From Acorus gramineus (taxonomy: Eukaryota; Streptophyta; Magnoliopsida; Acorales; Acoraceae), in contig JAUJYN010000021.1 in the NCBI GenBank assembly GCA_030737835.1, forward strand, positions 682,001-746,000: DNA of 64,000 bases, read 5' to 3'. The notes below the pieces were generated by a model. That model saw only the letters and a list, made by a program, of their open reading frames with translations. It searched no databases and was not told the DNA's origin. Below are positions 44,512-56,430 of this stretch, in pieces (the stretch's first letter is position 1; the number at the start of each line of letters is the position of its first letter). The position numbers and the translations under genes are program-made.

Positions 44512-47138
44512 TTCTTCCCCCCTTAGAAAATTTAGTCCTCGAAATTTAAGGAAACCCAAAAGGAAGACCGAATATAGCAAGTATCACGCATAGACCTTTT
44601 GCTCCCAAGTGGTCTATGCACCAGACTGGCGCTACCGACACACTGTAATCAAAGGAACGGTCTTAGCGTGGAGCCTCTTCTCATGTTTGTCCTTGACCTC
44701 GATCCACTGCTCCATGAACAACAAATCCAGCTCAAGAATGAGACAGTCGAACAGAATGACTGAGCAGGATCGTGGACATAACGCCTCAGCCACAAGACAA
44801 GGACGACGTCATGGGCATGAGCCAGCTGTGGGGGAAAGGCTACATGACAAGCCACCTCCCCAATCCACTCAATGATGAAAAACAGTCCCATTGAAGAGCC
44901 AACTCAGCTTGCCCCGAACGTCAAAACAGAGGGTGCCCTTAAACCAGGACACCTCCACGAAAACATGGTCGCCAAACCCAAAGGTAAGCTCCTGGCGACG
45001 ATGACCTGCGTAGCCCTTCTGTCGATTCTGGGAGGTGCAGATGCACACACGAACCAACCTGGCCACCGCAAGGTCAAACAACTCACTTATGGCCCTCCAA
45101 CTGGCGCTCCACAACTGTCCCAACACAAGGGAGGTATAAAACTGCGCCTGTAGAGTGCCTCTCACAGATCCATCTGGATGCTCGAATGGCAGTCGTCTTG
45201 CAGGCATACCCCAACAAATGGGTGGTGCCTCACCCAACTACCCTCATCATTGAGCACGCAGGCACTTAGCATGTCCTCCAAGGTCTGAATCGTCCTCTTT
45301 GTCTAGCTGTCCATCGGCGATGAAACGCTATACTTAAATGGAGGCTCGCGCCAAAGCCTGCCAAGGCTGCGCCACAACCTCAAAGTAACCCTCGCGTCTC
45401 AACTGAAAATAGCGCCGACTGGAGTGCCATGAAGACGAACAATCGCGAAGGTGAAAACCCACGTCAAGGCGTCCAGAGACTCAATCAGTCGGATTAGGGA
45501 GGGAAGCGCGGACTTAGTCAGTCGGTCAATGGTCACCTAGACGGCGTCGTGACCCGAACGTGACATTAGCGAGTCCGCAACAATCCCTGATAACCCACTT
45601 CCATGTCCACTGAGGAATCTCAATGAAGACTCCACGGAAGCCCAATAAAACTTTTGAGATCCATGAAGGCATCCAGCGCATTCGTCAACCCCAATAGCAG
45701 TACTTAATACTTGTAGTGCCCGAAATGGTCACGAAAGGCCATCTATAGGATGTCCAACTCCCGGATCTCCAACTTGTGGTACCCTTGTGCGAAGATTGAT
45801 CTAACAGAAGACACTCGCTCCCAGAGCTGGTCAAATAGATCATCAATTCACAGCAAGGGGGGTACCTGATCTTCAATCCTCACGGGAAGATCAAAACAAC
45901 ACCTCGAACAATTAAGTCCAGATTCTGCTCATCGAGCATGGCTGGCGCTCATGATGACACTTACACGCTTGGTAAGCCGCTCAACCGCACTTAATCCACA
46001 AGACACGCAATAAGGGGGGGGGGGTCGTCGAACCTCGACGATGCCCATGCAACGTCATCTATCTGATAAGGCCATTGAGTCCCATCACGAACGTTAGCAT
46101 CGCGTCTCCTCATTTGTGACCAATGTGGGGAAAAACGCGACAGTATCCACAACTGTGCTTCACATGCCGCCAGAGATAGGTCGCTCATCTATAACCATTG
46201 GAACTCCAGCATCCTGCACTCCATGGGCAGATTCATCACAGGGAGTCCACGCTCTCGACATAATCCAGTAGCACTCTCCCGGTGTGGCCTCTACCTGGTA
46301 GCCTCCCAAGCCCACTATCTCTGCCATATGGGCACACCAACAAGCATAGTATCTGGGAGCACCTCACAGAGCTCTGGCCTCAACCGGGCAGCTACAACGC
46401 ACAATGATATATCGAAGCGACTCCAGATGCCACTATGGAACCCAGTCCACAAGCAATCGCCCACCAAGCTACAATAGGATGCACCCAATCCCGATCGTAT
46501 GGATCACCACTCGCTACAGCACCTTCCAAGTGAGAGGAAAAATCCATCATCAATCTGATGCTTCTAAGGTATTCCTTGACTGGGAAAAGTACCTTGGCAG
46601 GGCACTATGAGGGCCCGATATAGGATATCCCAACAACCAAACAAGGAACACGGAGTACCCTAGCCCGAGTCTCAACGATGACCCCGCAAGGCCCCTTAAT
46701 CCTGAGTAGGAAGGCTGGAAGAAGACATCATCCCTTAATGAGCAATACGCCACATCCTCAACACTTGAAACTGGCGCCGCACGCGAACTCAATGGTTACC
46801 AGCAATACCGATGCATGGGAAAGAGCTCCATTATCGAGACGCAATACATACCTTAGAAATTGCGACCACTTCATCACTATCATACTACTGGGCTGGAATC
46901 TCCTACCCAAGCCTTAATCCCACCACAAGGGATCCAACAACTGACCCTATTCAGTCGACCCAGTCGACAACTTAAGGGTGGGTCTAGGGGGGTCACGTCC
47001 ACGTCAACGGATGCGAGGAGGCATGTCAGCAACCTAAGATAACTTCTGAAACAAGAGTACTCGGATGACAATCCTACGACTCATCATCTATACGACTAGA
47101 CTTAGGCTCTGACAGGACCAGGCTCTGATACCAACTTT
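44512..47138 (-). pseudogene. E internal region: polypurine tract, pol remnants, stopped gag
   Basis: Minus strand throughout. TTCTTCCCCCCTTAG (44512-44526) is the polypurine tract. Then, read toward lower pol position: chromodomain remnant (about 44600-44740), RYVHDPAQS and GEVACHVAFPPQLAHAHDVV (44760-44870), KGYAGHRRQELTFGFGDHVF (about 44960-45020), integrase core pieces (45240-45560), a poor RT remnant (about 45770-45860), the LTR-like block (about 46575-46690), and gag ATG at 47024-47022 followed by TGA at 47006-47004. It matches the C and D internal regions segment for segment, with a shorter integrase/RT spacer. Confidence 0.85.
47121..47133 (-). promoter_or_regulatory. E primer-binding site (initiator Met tRNA)
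   Basis: GGCTCTGATACCA, five bases from the LTR boundary. The LTR terminus itself is mutated (TATCACG for TGTCACG at 47139). Confidence 0.9.
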
Positions 47139-47967
47139 TATCACGCCCCAGGGTGGCCGTCCTCGAGACGTGGCAATAATAAAATATCAGCTATCAATAC
47201 CTGAGGTCAATAAAGACTCCAACAACAACACACAAGGTGGCAAAGCAAGGATAATGATAACTGACTGAAAAGCGGAAGCATAATACATAAACAATGTCTG
47301 TAAACCAAAAACATTATTACAGACTCGAATACACAATCACTGTCCTGTGAGAGCCAAGTCTAGACCAAAGAAAATACAACCTGTGCCACATGCACGATTT
47401 ACAATACATACAATGACTCTAGGACTGCTGACAGCCTCGCACTCGCCACCTGCCGGAAGAACGCTCCACGCCCATAAGACCACGCCACAGGAAAGCTCCA
47501 GCTCCAGCTCCACGCCCAACACTGCCCCTGAAAGGAAACAGTATGCGAGGGGTGAGCTACAAGCTCAGTGAGTGGCTGGAAACCAATCACCATACAACAG
47601 TTCAATACATAAACAATTTCCTTTCATGGTAAACATGGGTGGAAACCCCTGGATAACAGGGTCACGCGGCGGCGCGACCAACCTCACCCTCACCCTCACT
47701 CCCAGAGGGAGACTCTTGGGACTTTTGGGGAGAGACCATACCGTTGGTCGAGGAGACCCGGGATTACTGGTCCACACAACACTACTGGATCACCAACCTC
47801 ACCCTCACCCTCACTCCCGGAGGGAGACTCTTGGGACTTTTCAGGAGAGACCATACGGTTGGTCGAGGAGACCCGGGATTACTGGTCTACGCAACACTAC
47901 TGGATCATATACACCGAGATAACTGCCCAACGATGTCTTTAAACATCGGTACGAGACCGGACCCATA

Positions 47968-50900
47968 GTTGTTGGGTCCGGTCTCGTATCGATGTTTAAA
48001 GACATCGTTGGGCAGTTATCTTGATGTAGATGATCCAGTAGTGTTGCGTAGACCAGTAATCCCGGGTCTCCTCGACCAACGATATGGTCTCTCTCCAAAA
48101 GTCCCAAGAGTCTCCTTCCGGGAGTGAGGGTGAGGGTGAGGTTGGTCGCGCTGCCGCGTGACCCTGTTATCCATGGGTTTCCATGTTATATATGTGTCAC
48201 TTTTAACCTTCTGGTCACCGTTGGGACATTCTAGCAGTTTTTCAGTTTTTTTCGTTTTTCGATCGGAACCGCTAAAATTTTGGACAGTTAGCTATCGTCC
48301 TGATTTTGAGGACTCTGATTGAAAATCTAACTGGATATTATGTGTCCTGGTGCCATTCCAAGCCGCTCACGAAAATTTAGTCGAATTCTGGTAACGTCTC
48401 AGAATTTCACAATTCCGAAGCGTATCCGAGTTTTGACTGAGCGAGAAGTCATTGGGAGAGTTAACTTGGTCAAAGTGGGCCCATGACTTGGTCAACCCTT
48501 TTTGTTCTTTTGTGTGGTTGGGTTGACCCAAGTTAAAGCTCACTTAATCCCCTCTAATGCTAGCTTAAACCCTAATTAACCTAGCTTAACCCTAATTTAA
48601 GTGAGGGGATTATATATAAATGAATCTAAAATATCTCCCCCACTATTCATCATCTTCCCCATTTGATTTTCTCTCTCCCCCTCTCTCTTTTTCTTGGTTT
48701 TGACCTAGCTAGAGGGGTTAAAATCAAAAGCACAAAGAAGAGAAAGGTTAGATCTCATCCCGATCTATCCACCGGTGGTCTCAGATTCGAGTTCCCACGA
48801 GTTTGACCCCCTCTAACCCCCTCTTTTCTCCTCTGATTTCAGCCCCTTTGAAGGTTGAAAGAGTTCTTGGTGGTGGAGGGCTTTGGGGAGGTGTTTCGGT
48901 GCACGAAGAGCTCCCGGTCTTCCCTTCCTTTCCTCGGTTCCTAGGGTAAGCCTTCTTTCCTTCCTTTTCTTGTTTAGATGATTGTTAGGAGGGAGTTTTT
49001 GAGTGGGGGTGGCTGTGGGTGGCCGTGGGTGGCGGTTGGAGGCCGTTGGTGGCCGTCGGAGTGGTGGTGGGCTGTCCCGGGTTGGCTGGCAGGCAGGCAG
49101 GGCAGCGCAGGCAGGTGCAGGGCTGGGCGCTGTCGGGCATGCTGGCAGGGCAGCGAGGGCGTGCGCACGGGCGTGCGCTCGGTTCGGGCGCATGCGGGCA
49201 GCGGCGCGCCAGGCAGGCAGGCGCAGGCGGTCAGGCGCTGGCGGTCAGGCGCAGGCAGGCAGGCGCAGGCGGGCGAGCTGCGGGGAGGCGCGCTGGGCGT
49301 GTGCGGTCGGGCGCGCTGGGCGCAGTGCGCGGCGTGCACGCGGGGCGCTGCTCAGGGGCGCGTGGACGAGCGGGTGGTGTGCGGGTGCTGCGCAGGGGGC
49401 GTAGCGCGCGTAGGGCGAGCAATCGATGCGAGCGGGGAGTGTGAGCGGGCAGGTGTGCGGGCGCTGCGCTGGGGCGCAATGCGGGCGGGTGCGCGTGTGG
49501 GACGCTGCGCTGGGGCGCAGTGCGCGCGGGTGCACCCGGGGCTGGGCGAGCGGGTGATGCGAGCGGGTGGTGCGCGCGGGGTGCGGGCGGGATGCTGCGA
49601 TGGGGCGCTGGGCGTGCGGGTGTGCGCGCGGGTGGCTGCGCTGGGGCGCAGTGAGCGCGCGATGCACCGGTGGGGGGCTCGGCAGGGTGTCCGGGCGTGC
49701 GGGCTGGGCTCGGCAGGGCGTCTGGGCGCGCGGGCCGGGGCTCGGCTGTGCGCCCGAGGCGGGTGGCCGTGCGTGCGGCTGCCCGGTGGGTTCGGGAGTG
49801 AGTCGGGATGCTCGGGCTAGCGTGCGTACGGGCCGTATGTACGTTTGCCCGGGTGTTGGGTATTTTTAGAGTATTTGTGGTATTCTTGTGTATTTTACTC
49901 ACCGAATTGATTACCCTATTTTGCTGATCTTGGCGGACGGTCGCGCGACGACCCGGCTACCGGTGAGTGGTACAACCCAACCCAGTAGGGAGGCGCTATA
50001 TGCACTTGGGCGTATACCGTCCTCCCCTGGGGCACCATAGCCTATATTAACTTGTTGTGTAATCCATGCAAGCATGATTAAAATGTAGTATGCATGCTAC
50101 CCTAGACTTTGTATGTTAGGGACTTGCACCCTTAGGATATGTGTAAGAGCCATGCATCCTGTTACCCTGTTCTCATGCTAGGAAGCCCCGACCGATGCAT
50201 GTTCCCATTTAGTTTAATTTATTAAAATTAAATGCTAGCATATGATTATTTGCATGTCTTAGATAATATTATAGGGAGGGGCCTTGCGAGGTCAACATTG
50301 AGACCCGGGTTAGGGTACTCCGTGTTCCTTGTTTGGTTGTCGGGATGTCCTATATCGGGACCTCACGCTGCCCTCCCAAGGTTTCTTTTCCCAATAATAT
50401 TATAACCCTCGTTAATTATTATTATATATGTTCCCCGCATCTTGGTTATGCGCCCTGGAGGAATTCTGAAGAATTCATGGCATTAGAGTTGTTGTGATGT
50501 GTTGTCGGTGGATCCGAGCGGATCATATGCGATGGATAGGCTGTTCTGTTCCCTTCGTTGGATCCGTGTAGAGACTGCCCGGCGTTGGAAAGGCTGTCCC
50601 GTGGAGGGGCTCCCATCAGTAGGCACCTCCTGATTTGGGACGGACTGTGCTGAATGTGGGGGTGGCCGAACGGCCTACGGAGTGGGGAGAGACTATCGGT
50701 GGACCAAGAGTGACCATCAGCCTAGTCAGTCCCAATATCCTGTGTCACCATATTGAGGGGTGAGGGTGAGGGTGAGGGTGTAGTGGGTTGGCGATAGCGA
50801 CCCACTGGTTTGTAAGTCCCAATATCCTATGTCACCTATTGAGGGGTGAGGGTGTAGTGGGTTGGCGATAGCGACCCACTGGATTTGTGTAGTTCCTGCC

Positions 50901-51920
50901 ACTTTGGGGCTTGGATAATAATATTGTGGATAATAATATCTGGTGGTTAATATAGCTGTGATGCATGGGTTGTGCTGTTCACTGAGCGTGTAGCTCACCC
51001 CTCGCATAATATTATTCTCCAGTGTCATCTGAGTCGGATCTGGAGGAGGAGCTCCCCGAGGGACTTCATCAGTAGCGGAGTAGCGCCACGTCCCGCGAGT
51101 ATCAGAGGCTATCAGCATCCCTTTTGATTGTATGTATTATATTCCGTGCTTGGGCACACGGTTGTCTTTCATTTGGATGTCTTTATATATATATTGGCTC
51201 TCACAGGACAGTTGATTATGTATCGAGTCTGTAATATGTTTTGAGTTACAGATTCAGTCTTTTAGCTTCCGCTATTTGTGTATATATCTTGTCAGCCCCT
51301 TTGTTGTCTGTGTTGAAATTGTTGATGTTGTTTAGGGTATATTACTGACTTCCTGTATTGACTGCTGATATCATATATACACTTGCCGCGTCCCGGGGAC
51401 GGCCGCCCTGGGGCGTGACATTCCACCCATGCTTTCCTTGAAAGGGAATGGTTTATGTATTGAACTGTTGTATGGTGATTGGTTTCCAGCCACTCACTGA
51501 GCTTGTAGCACACCCCTCGCATACTGTTTCTTTTCAGGGGCAATGTTGGGCGTGGAGTTGGAGCTTCCCTGTGGCGTGGTCTTATGGGCGTGGAGCATTC
51601 TTTTGGCGGGTGGCGAGTGCGAGGCTATCAGCAGTCCTAGAGTCATATTATGTATTGTAAATCGTGCATGTGGCACAAGTTGTATTTTATTTGGTCTAGA
51701 CTTGGGTCTCACAGGACAGTGATTGTGTATTCGAGTCTGTAATAATGTTTTTGGTTTACAGACATTGTTTATATATTATGCTTCCGTTTTTCAGTCAGTT
51801 ATCATTATCCTTGCTTTGCCACCTTGTGTGTTGTTGTTGGAGTTTTTATTGACCTCAGGTATTGATAGCTGATATTTCATTATTGCCACGTCTCGGGGAC
51901 GGCCGCCCTGGGGCGTGACA
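47968..51920 (+). mobile_element. Inverted, left-truncated D/E-type LTR inside the E 5' LTR
   Basis: Plus-strand LTR 3' portion (GTTGTTGGGTCCGGTCTCG to GGGGCGTGACA at 51920). It mirrors 47139-47967 so that the two form a large palindrome centred near 47967. It is interrupted by an A-type solo LTR (48184-51420). Its 5' part is missing together with host LTR, as expected from deletion at the centre of an inverted repeat. Confidence 0.82.
48184..51420 (+). mobile_element. A-type solo LTR, 3.24 kb, TSD TTCCA
   Basis: TGTTATATATGTGTCAC to GGGGCGTGACA, flanked by TTCCA at 48179-48183 and 51421-51425. Removing it restores the LTR sequence GGGTTTCCACCCATG. TATA-like TTATATATAAATG lies at about 48608-48620. 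The GC-rich tract is 49080-49850. Exon-like segments are ..48945, 49927-49962 (acceptor mutated from AG to TG) and 51023-51075. Confidence 0.95.
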
Positions 51921-53588
51921 ATACTAGAGGGGCTCATGCAACACAATCATTCATACATGAATACAATACATGTATATAAGCCTAGCATGCAAGATATCTA
52001 CATATTATAGCTTAAGCATGGCCATACTATTTATCTACACAAGTAGTATAGCTAGGGGGCCCCATCGATGCGCGACGCGCGTCTACGCGCGTCGAGCGCA
52101 TCCCGAGAGGGGGGGGGGGATTGGATCGAACCACTCACCGATACCCGGATCGCCGCGCGTCCGGTCTACGAGATCTGCAAAACACAATCAATGATCCATA
52201 ATTAAATTATGGAACCTCCTATCACACATATAAGCTTACTTCATGAAGACCCTAACCCCTGATACTTCCATATTATCACCTAAGATACATGCAACCAACT
52301 CCTTGACACTCAACCAAGCAAAACTGCTAAACCTGCTGCAACCAGCCCTACTAATTGGTTTTCACAGCACCCAATACACTTCCAACAATTATGAAATAAA
52401 TCATGCACATTCTATGATATGCTGGGATCATAATCCATGAAGACATTAGAACCTAATTTTGCCTCTACAAGCCCGAAACAAATTATTTCCCGAAGCAGGT
52501 TAATTCCTACGCGAATCTGGACAGGTCATGCAAAACGGGTTCTAACTTACACCACAGATATCATAATGACCCCAAATTTCATATATAACATCTAGACACA
52601 TAGATGATCAAATCATAAGGAGACATAATCCTAAAAATATGCCTCTAAATACTAGATTCACTGAGATCTTTAAAAGACAGTGAGCTGCCTTACCGAAACA
52701 GGGGGAGGGAAATGGGGAGATGCGGGGTTATCGACACACCCACGACCACCTCAACCACCACCACCACTACCACCATCTCTTCAGCCTCTCCACCAGCCCT
52801 TCTTGGCAGAAAACAGGGGTGCAAGGGCATGAGAAGGGGATTGAGAGAAGAGAAACAACAACAACAACACATGCTCACCTTTTCTCACCCTTTCTCACTC
52901 TTTCTTGAGCTTCTTCTTCATCCTTTCCTCCATTAACAACACACACAACCAAAAAAAACAGAGAGGGAGAGGGAGACGAGAGTGAGAGGGAGTGAGAGGT
53001 TTCCACAAAAGGGGGGTTTTAAATGGAGATAAAGTGAGTTGGTGGGGGGGGGGGGGGGGGGGGGGGGACAAGACCAAATCGTCCCTGACCAGAAATTCTG
53101 GACGGGCTTCACTAGAACAGCCATAACTTCCACGATATAGCTTCGAATTGCACAATTCAAAATCCTTTGGAAAGCCAAGAAGATTATCTACAACTTCCAT
53201 GTTTATGCCAAGATCAAACAATCCCTCCAGCTATTCCGAAATGAGAGATACAAATTGAACAGGGCTGCTGCCAGAATTTTCATCCCCAGGGTATACTTGA
53301 AAAAATACCCATAACTTTTACTACATGAATCCAATTGTTCTAATTCAATTTTTGTACGAAAGCTAACTCAAAACTGAGCATCTCATGATAAAATCATATT
53401 TAAACCTCTTCATCTTGGATTTTAACAAAATTAAATCCAAATACCAAATCGGAAATACATAACTTCTACGAGAAAAATTATGTAGCAAAATCTTCGATCA
53501 GAGTGCTCCAACTCCTGCAGGTGGCTAAAAGCCAAAATTTTAGCGACTCCGATAAAAAAATAAGGCTCCAAATGACACGGGCATAACA

Positions 53589-53593
53589 GTAAA
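53589..53593. repeat. Target-site duplication GTAAA, right copy (element E)
   Basis: Matches 4350-4354. It is the outer boundary of the ~49-kb chromovirus nest. Confidence 0.93.
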
Positions 53594-53897
53594 TCCAGCA
53601 GATCTCCGGCAGGCCAATATGAACTCCCGTCCTCTTTCCCAACGCGACTGCACACATCAGGATGCAGTACACGTTGGGGACTACCAGAATAGGGTGGAGG
53701 CCAAAGACATCAAGAAACTTTGCTACCGAGTGTGGCAGATGGAGAGAGAGACCCCCATCCTTGAAATAACTTGGATGGAGGAGGACAGCGTCAGGGTAGA
53801 GAGTAGGGACTTTGTCCTCGGCTATCTCTTCCACCACATAGTCCGAGGAGATGCCCAACTCTCTGTGAAGAGTTACAGTGACAACGTTTTTATCCAT
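53594..53897 (-). pseudogene. N-terminal half of split antisense ORF (putative gypsy-type transposon domain)
   Basis: Minus-strand ATG at 53897-53895. A TTG further upstream keeps the frame open but is a less likely start. The frame runs to the target site and continues in frame at 4354. A block with LSLHLPHSVAKFLDVFGLHP, VVPNVYCIL and GVHIGLPEI fits the putative gypsy-type transposon domain (PF04195-like: G..LP...F...VL...GL.P.QL.PN.W..L). A minus-strand TATATAAGGG at 53966-53957 lies 60 bases upstream and could be the ORF's own promoter. Position, orientation and domain match the antisense extra ORF known in Tat-lineage elements. Function is unknown. Confidence 0.65.
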
Positions 53898-53956
53898 AGA
53901 GTTTTCAAGATTCAAAAGAAAGGACGAGATGGGATGAGATGGTATATCCCATCTTG

Positions 53957-53966
53957 CCCTTATATA
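53957..53966 (-). promoter_or_regulatory. Antisense TATA box upstream of the extra ORF
   Basis: The minus-strand TATATAAGGG is 60 bases upstream of the ATG and 311 bases inside the 3' LTR boundary. A similar minus-strand TATATAAAAC sits 281 bases inside the second Tat-like LTR (56141-56150). Confidence 0.5.
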
Positions 53967-54262
53967 TTATTGAGGAGACGCTTCGAAAAGGCGGCAGTAT
54001 TTATTCACTGCGGATATTGAGGTGTAATCAATGCCTAGAATATGGGTTTTACGAAATCCAAAGAGATGCTGATGTTTGGGTTATCCAAAAAAAGATTACG
54101 GGAGGCCACGCACCATTAAAGCTGACATGGTAAATCAGAGTCAAATCCTTGACATATCAGAAAATCCCGAGTTGACAGGCGACCATATCTTTGATCTCCC
54201 AAAAGGCGGAGGCGAGGCGATTTTTCATAATCTCCTGCTCACTCAACAATTTAAAAGAACAT

Positions 54263-54276
54263 GAGAGGGGGGCATC
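54263..54276 (+). promoter_or_regulatory. Tat-lineage polypurine tract
   Basis: GAGAGGGGGGCATC directly before the LTR start TGTGGAGG at 54277. The form GRGGGG-CATC before TGTGGAGG is typical of Tat-lineage elements. Confidence 0.75.
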
Positions 54277-55018
54277 TGTGGAGGTAAAAATCCGCACCAT
54301 GACACGTGTCATGCCAAGACAAATATGAGCCATCACACTTGGGGCCCACAAATCCGGATCCGAATCTATAATATCATGATGACACTCCCGAACATGCTGG
54401 CATGACTAGATCAAGGGTCTAGTTGAACAGTTAGATACCTAGTGGGCGAATGTCACCTCGAGTAGTTAAGGCACGATCAGATTAGAGGTCTGGTCGAACG
54501 ATCTTACTCCTCGCGAACGAGTAAGGGAGACATGATCAGACAAGAGGTCTGGTTGGGCGATCTTTCACCTTGTAAACACATTCGAAGACGCAACAGACAA
54601 ACGAGCAGACAAAAGGGCCACGAGAAGAGCCAAAGAAATAGTCAACGGGCCATAAACGCTTGTAACTGCCAGGCGGACAATTAAGGCCCACTAATTGCGC
54701 AACGTGGGTAATTAGTGGGCACAATGTGTCTTTTAACACGTGGGGGTTTCCACCAAAGTCGCCCACTAAGTGTTTGATGAGGAAACCGTTATAACAGCCA
54801 AAGGATAGTGGAAGCGGCAATCTAGCCAAGGTGACCCTATAAAAAGGGATGTAACTAGAAAAGCTTAGGTATCGAATAAAATCTGATTTATTACTTTCAA
54901 GCCACCAAAAATCTAAGTGAGTTTTGTTTTGAATCCCCGACTGATACATCTTTTCGGAGACCCTTTGGCTGGCACAACACCGGTGTCCCCCTGATTTGTT
55001 TTGTGAGTGCAGGATCCA
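54277..55018 (+). repeat. Tat-lineage 3' LTR (about 0.74 kb)
   Basis: Starts TGTGGAGGTAAAAATCC and includes the palindrome GACACGTGTC (about 54301-54310). TATAAAAAGG lies at 54838-54847, and a conserved tail GGCTGGCACAACACCGGTG at about 54968-54986. The end is placed at GATCCA (55018) because TTTGGATTCG...GTGAAGGAAG at 55025-55049 resembles a worn tRNA primer-binding site. The exact end is uncertain. Confidence 0.65.
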
Positions 55019-55049
55019 TCTCTATTTGGATTCGATTTCGTGAAGGAAG

Positions 55050-55530
55050 GCTCTGAAGACCGATAATTTAGCTAAAGGGGAAAATATCATCTTCACTTAT
55101 AAGTTTATTTATTTGATAATAACAATTAATATATTTATTATGTCATGATGATGTTATTGTTGAAATTGGGTTAATCCAACGATTCAACCAATAACACTTA
55201 ACCCGTTCATTTTTTCAGTTTAATATATGACTCAGTTTTTAAATCATTGAGCAAAACATCAATATTTTTTCTTGATAATTTCCATTGATGCTGTAAATTA
55301 ATTGTGTGCCACTATATATCTATTCATCTCTATGATAGTCAAACCAAATTAAGAAAAGATAGAAAATGCAAAAATCATAACATGCCCAGGCTAACAAATA
55401 CGATAGTGGTGCCTAAGAAAAATAAAAAAATTAAGTATGTGGATATTATGTTGGTTAAAGTATTTTTTTCTAAAGACTGTTTTGAAAATGAAATGTGGAT
55501 GATGTTGTCTTCTGCTATGATCTCGAAGAG
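55050..55530. other. AT-rich spacer, no gene seen
   Basis: Mostly AT-rich, with short ORFs lacking motifs. I see no repeat structure, RNA gene or LTR boundary. Confidence 0.5.
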
Positions 55531-56430
55531 GTGACTAGATCAAAAGATGAAGGAGAATCGCTTTCAGAGTCTTCCATTAATATCAAATGAGGGATCCCTA
55601 CAAAACAAGAGGATCTTTTAGGTTGTCGATGATGGCAAATCAAAGGAAGGATGCCACACGTCCCAACTCTATTCACAAAGGGTGAGCGCCCCCAGTTATG
55701 TCTCCCTTCACCACCACACCAGCTGATAAGTGCGCTCTCGATACGTGGAGCCACCCGCGCACACAGGTACCTTCGTCATCTTGAGAATCCCCCCCCCCCC
55801 CAAAGAATCCATGAGCCTTTGTGAGTCAGGAGACCGAGCATGTCAGTTCTCCCAATCATAAGAGGAGTCCACGGTGCCTGAAATCTCTAGGGGCAATTAC
55901 ACACACCTTTCAGGAAGGAAGGAACAATCCTCCAACCCAACCGCTGCATGGCACGTCAGAATCGAAAGGAGAACCCAAGATACTCCATCGAAAAGGTGTT
56001 GCCAGGGGCACAAGAGCTTTTATATATCGAAAGGTAAGAGGGATTGAGAATCGAGAGAAGGTGAAGGTTCAAACAAAAGGCGGTTTCTTTTTTTATCAAG
56101 GGAAGAGAAGAGATGGGAAAACATCTGGGTGAGCCCCCCTGTTTTATATAGGACGCCAACCTTCATGGTTGCATGGACGAACAAAAAAATGCATTAAATG
56201 CGGCCCTCCGATTCCGAAGAGTCATAGATGTTTAGTTCAAAACCTCGAAAGATGATAACCATTGTAGATCGGACATTTAATGCTACACTTTCTAGGTTAA
56301 GGGTACAAAAGGTCATCTAGAAGATCTTTTTGAATCCTACGGCAGATTGCAGAAAAAGAGGAGCACTACTGACCGAGGACGACCAGTTCTTCTACCCCTT
56401 CCATTACAAAGGATTAGAAGACGGGACATC
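55531..56430. mobile_element. Second Tat-like internal 3' region (decayed)
   Basis: Lies directly upstream of a second Tat-like LTR. A minus-strand TATA (TATATAAAAC at 56150-56141) occupies the same relative place as the antisense promoter of the first element. The ORFs here (55515-55754 minus, 55821-56132 plus) contain no recognised domain. A C-run lies at 55788-55801. Assigned by position and promoter only. Confidence 0.4.

Larger units (their letters stand above)
4355..53588 (-). mobile_element. Element E: outermost non-autonomous chromovirus, 49 kb with nested insertions
   Basis: Minus-strand LTR retrotransposon delimited by TGTCACGCCC at 4355 and GGGCATAACA at 53588, with 5-bp duplication GTAAA. 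Its own parts are the 3' LTR (4355-5854 plus 42226-44511), polypurine tract (44512-44526), internal region (44512-47138), primer-binding site (47121-47133) and 5' LTR (47139-53588, itself rearranged). Element C is nested in the 3' LTR. The internal region is only 2.6 kb and encodes no intact protein, so E needed enzymes supplied by another element. Confidence 0.9.
47139..53588 (-). repeat. E 5' LTR, rearranged by an inverted LTR
   Basis: Minus-strand pieces 47139-47967 and 51921-53588 flank a plus-strand LTR piece (47968-51920). Relative to the E 3' LTR, about 1.3 kb of minus-strand LTR between the two pieces is missing. It ends GGGCATAACA with target copy GTAAA at 53589-53593. The U3 side (51921-53588) closely matches 42855-44511 but has a 24-G run at 53044-53067 where the other LTR has 8 Gs. 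Confidence 0.85.
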
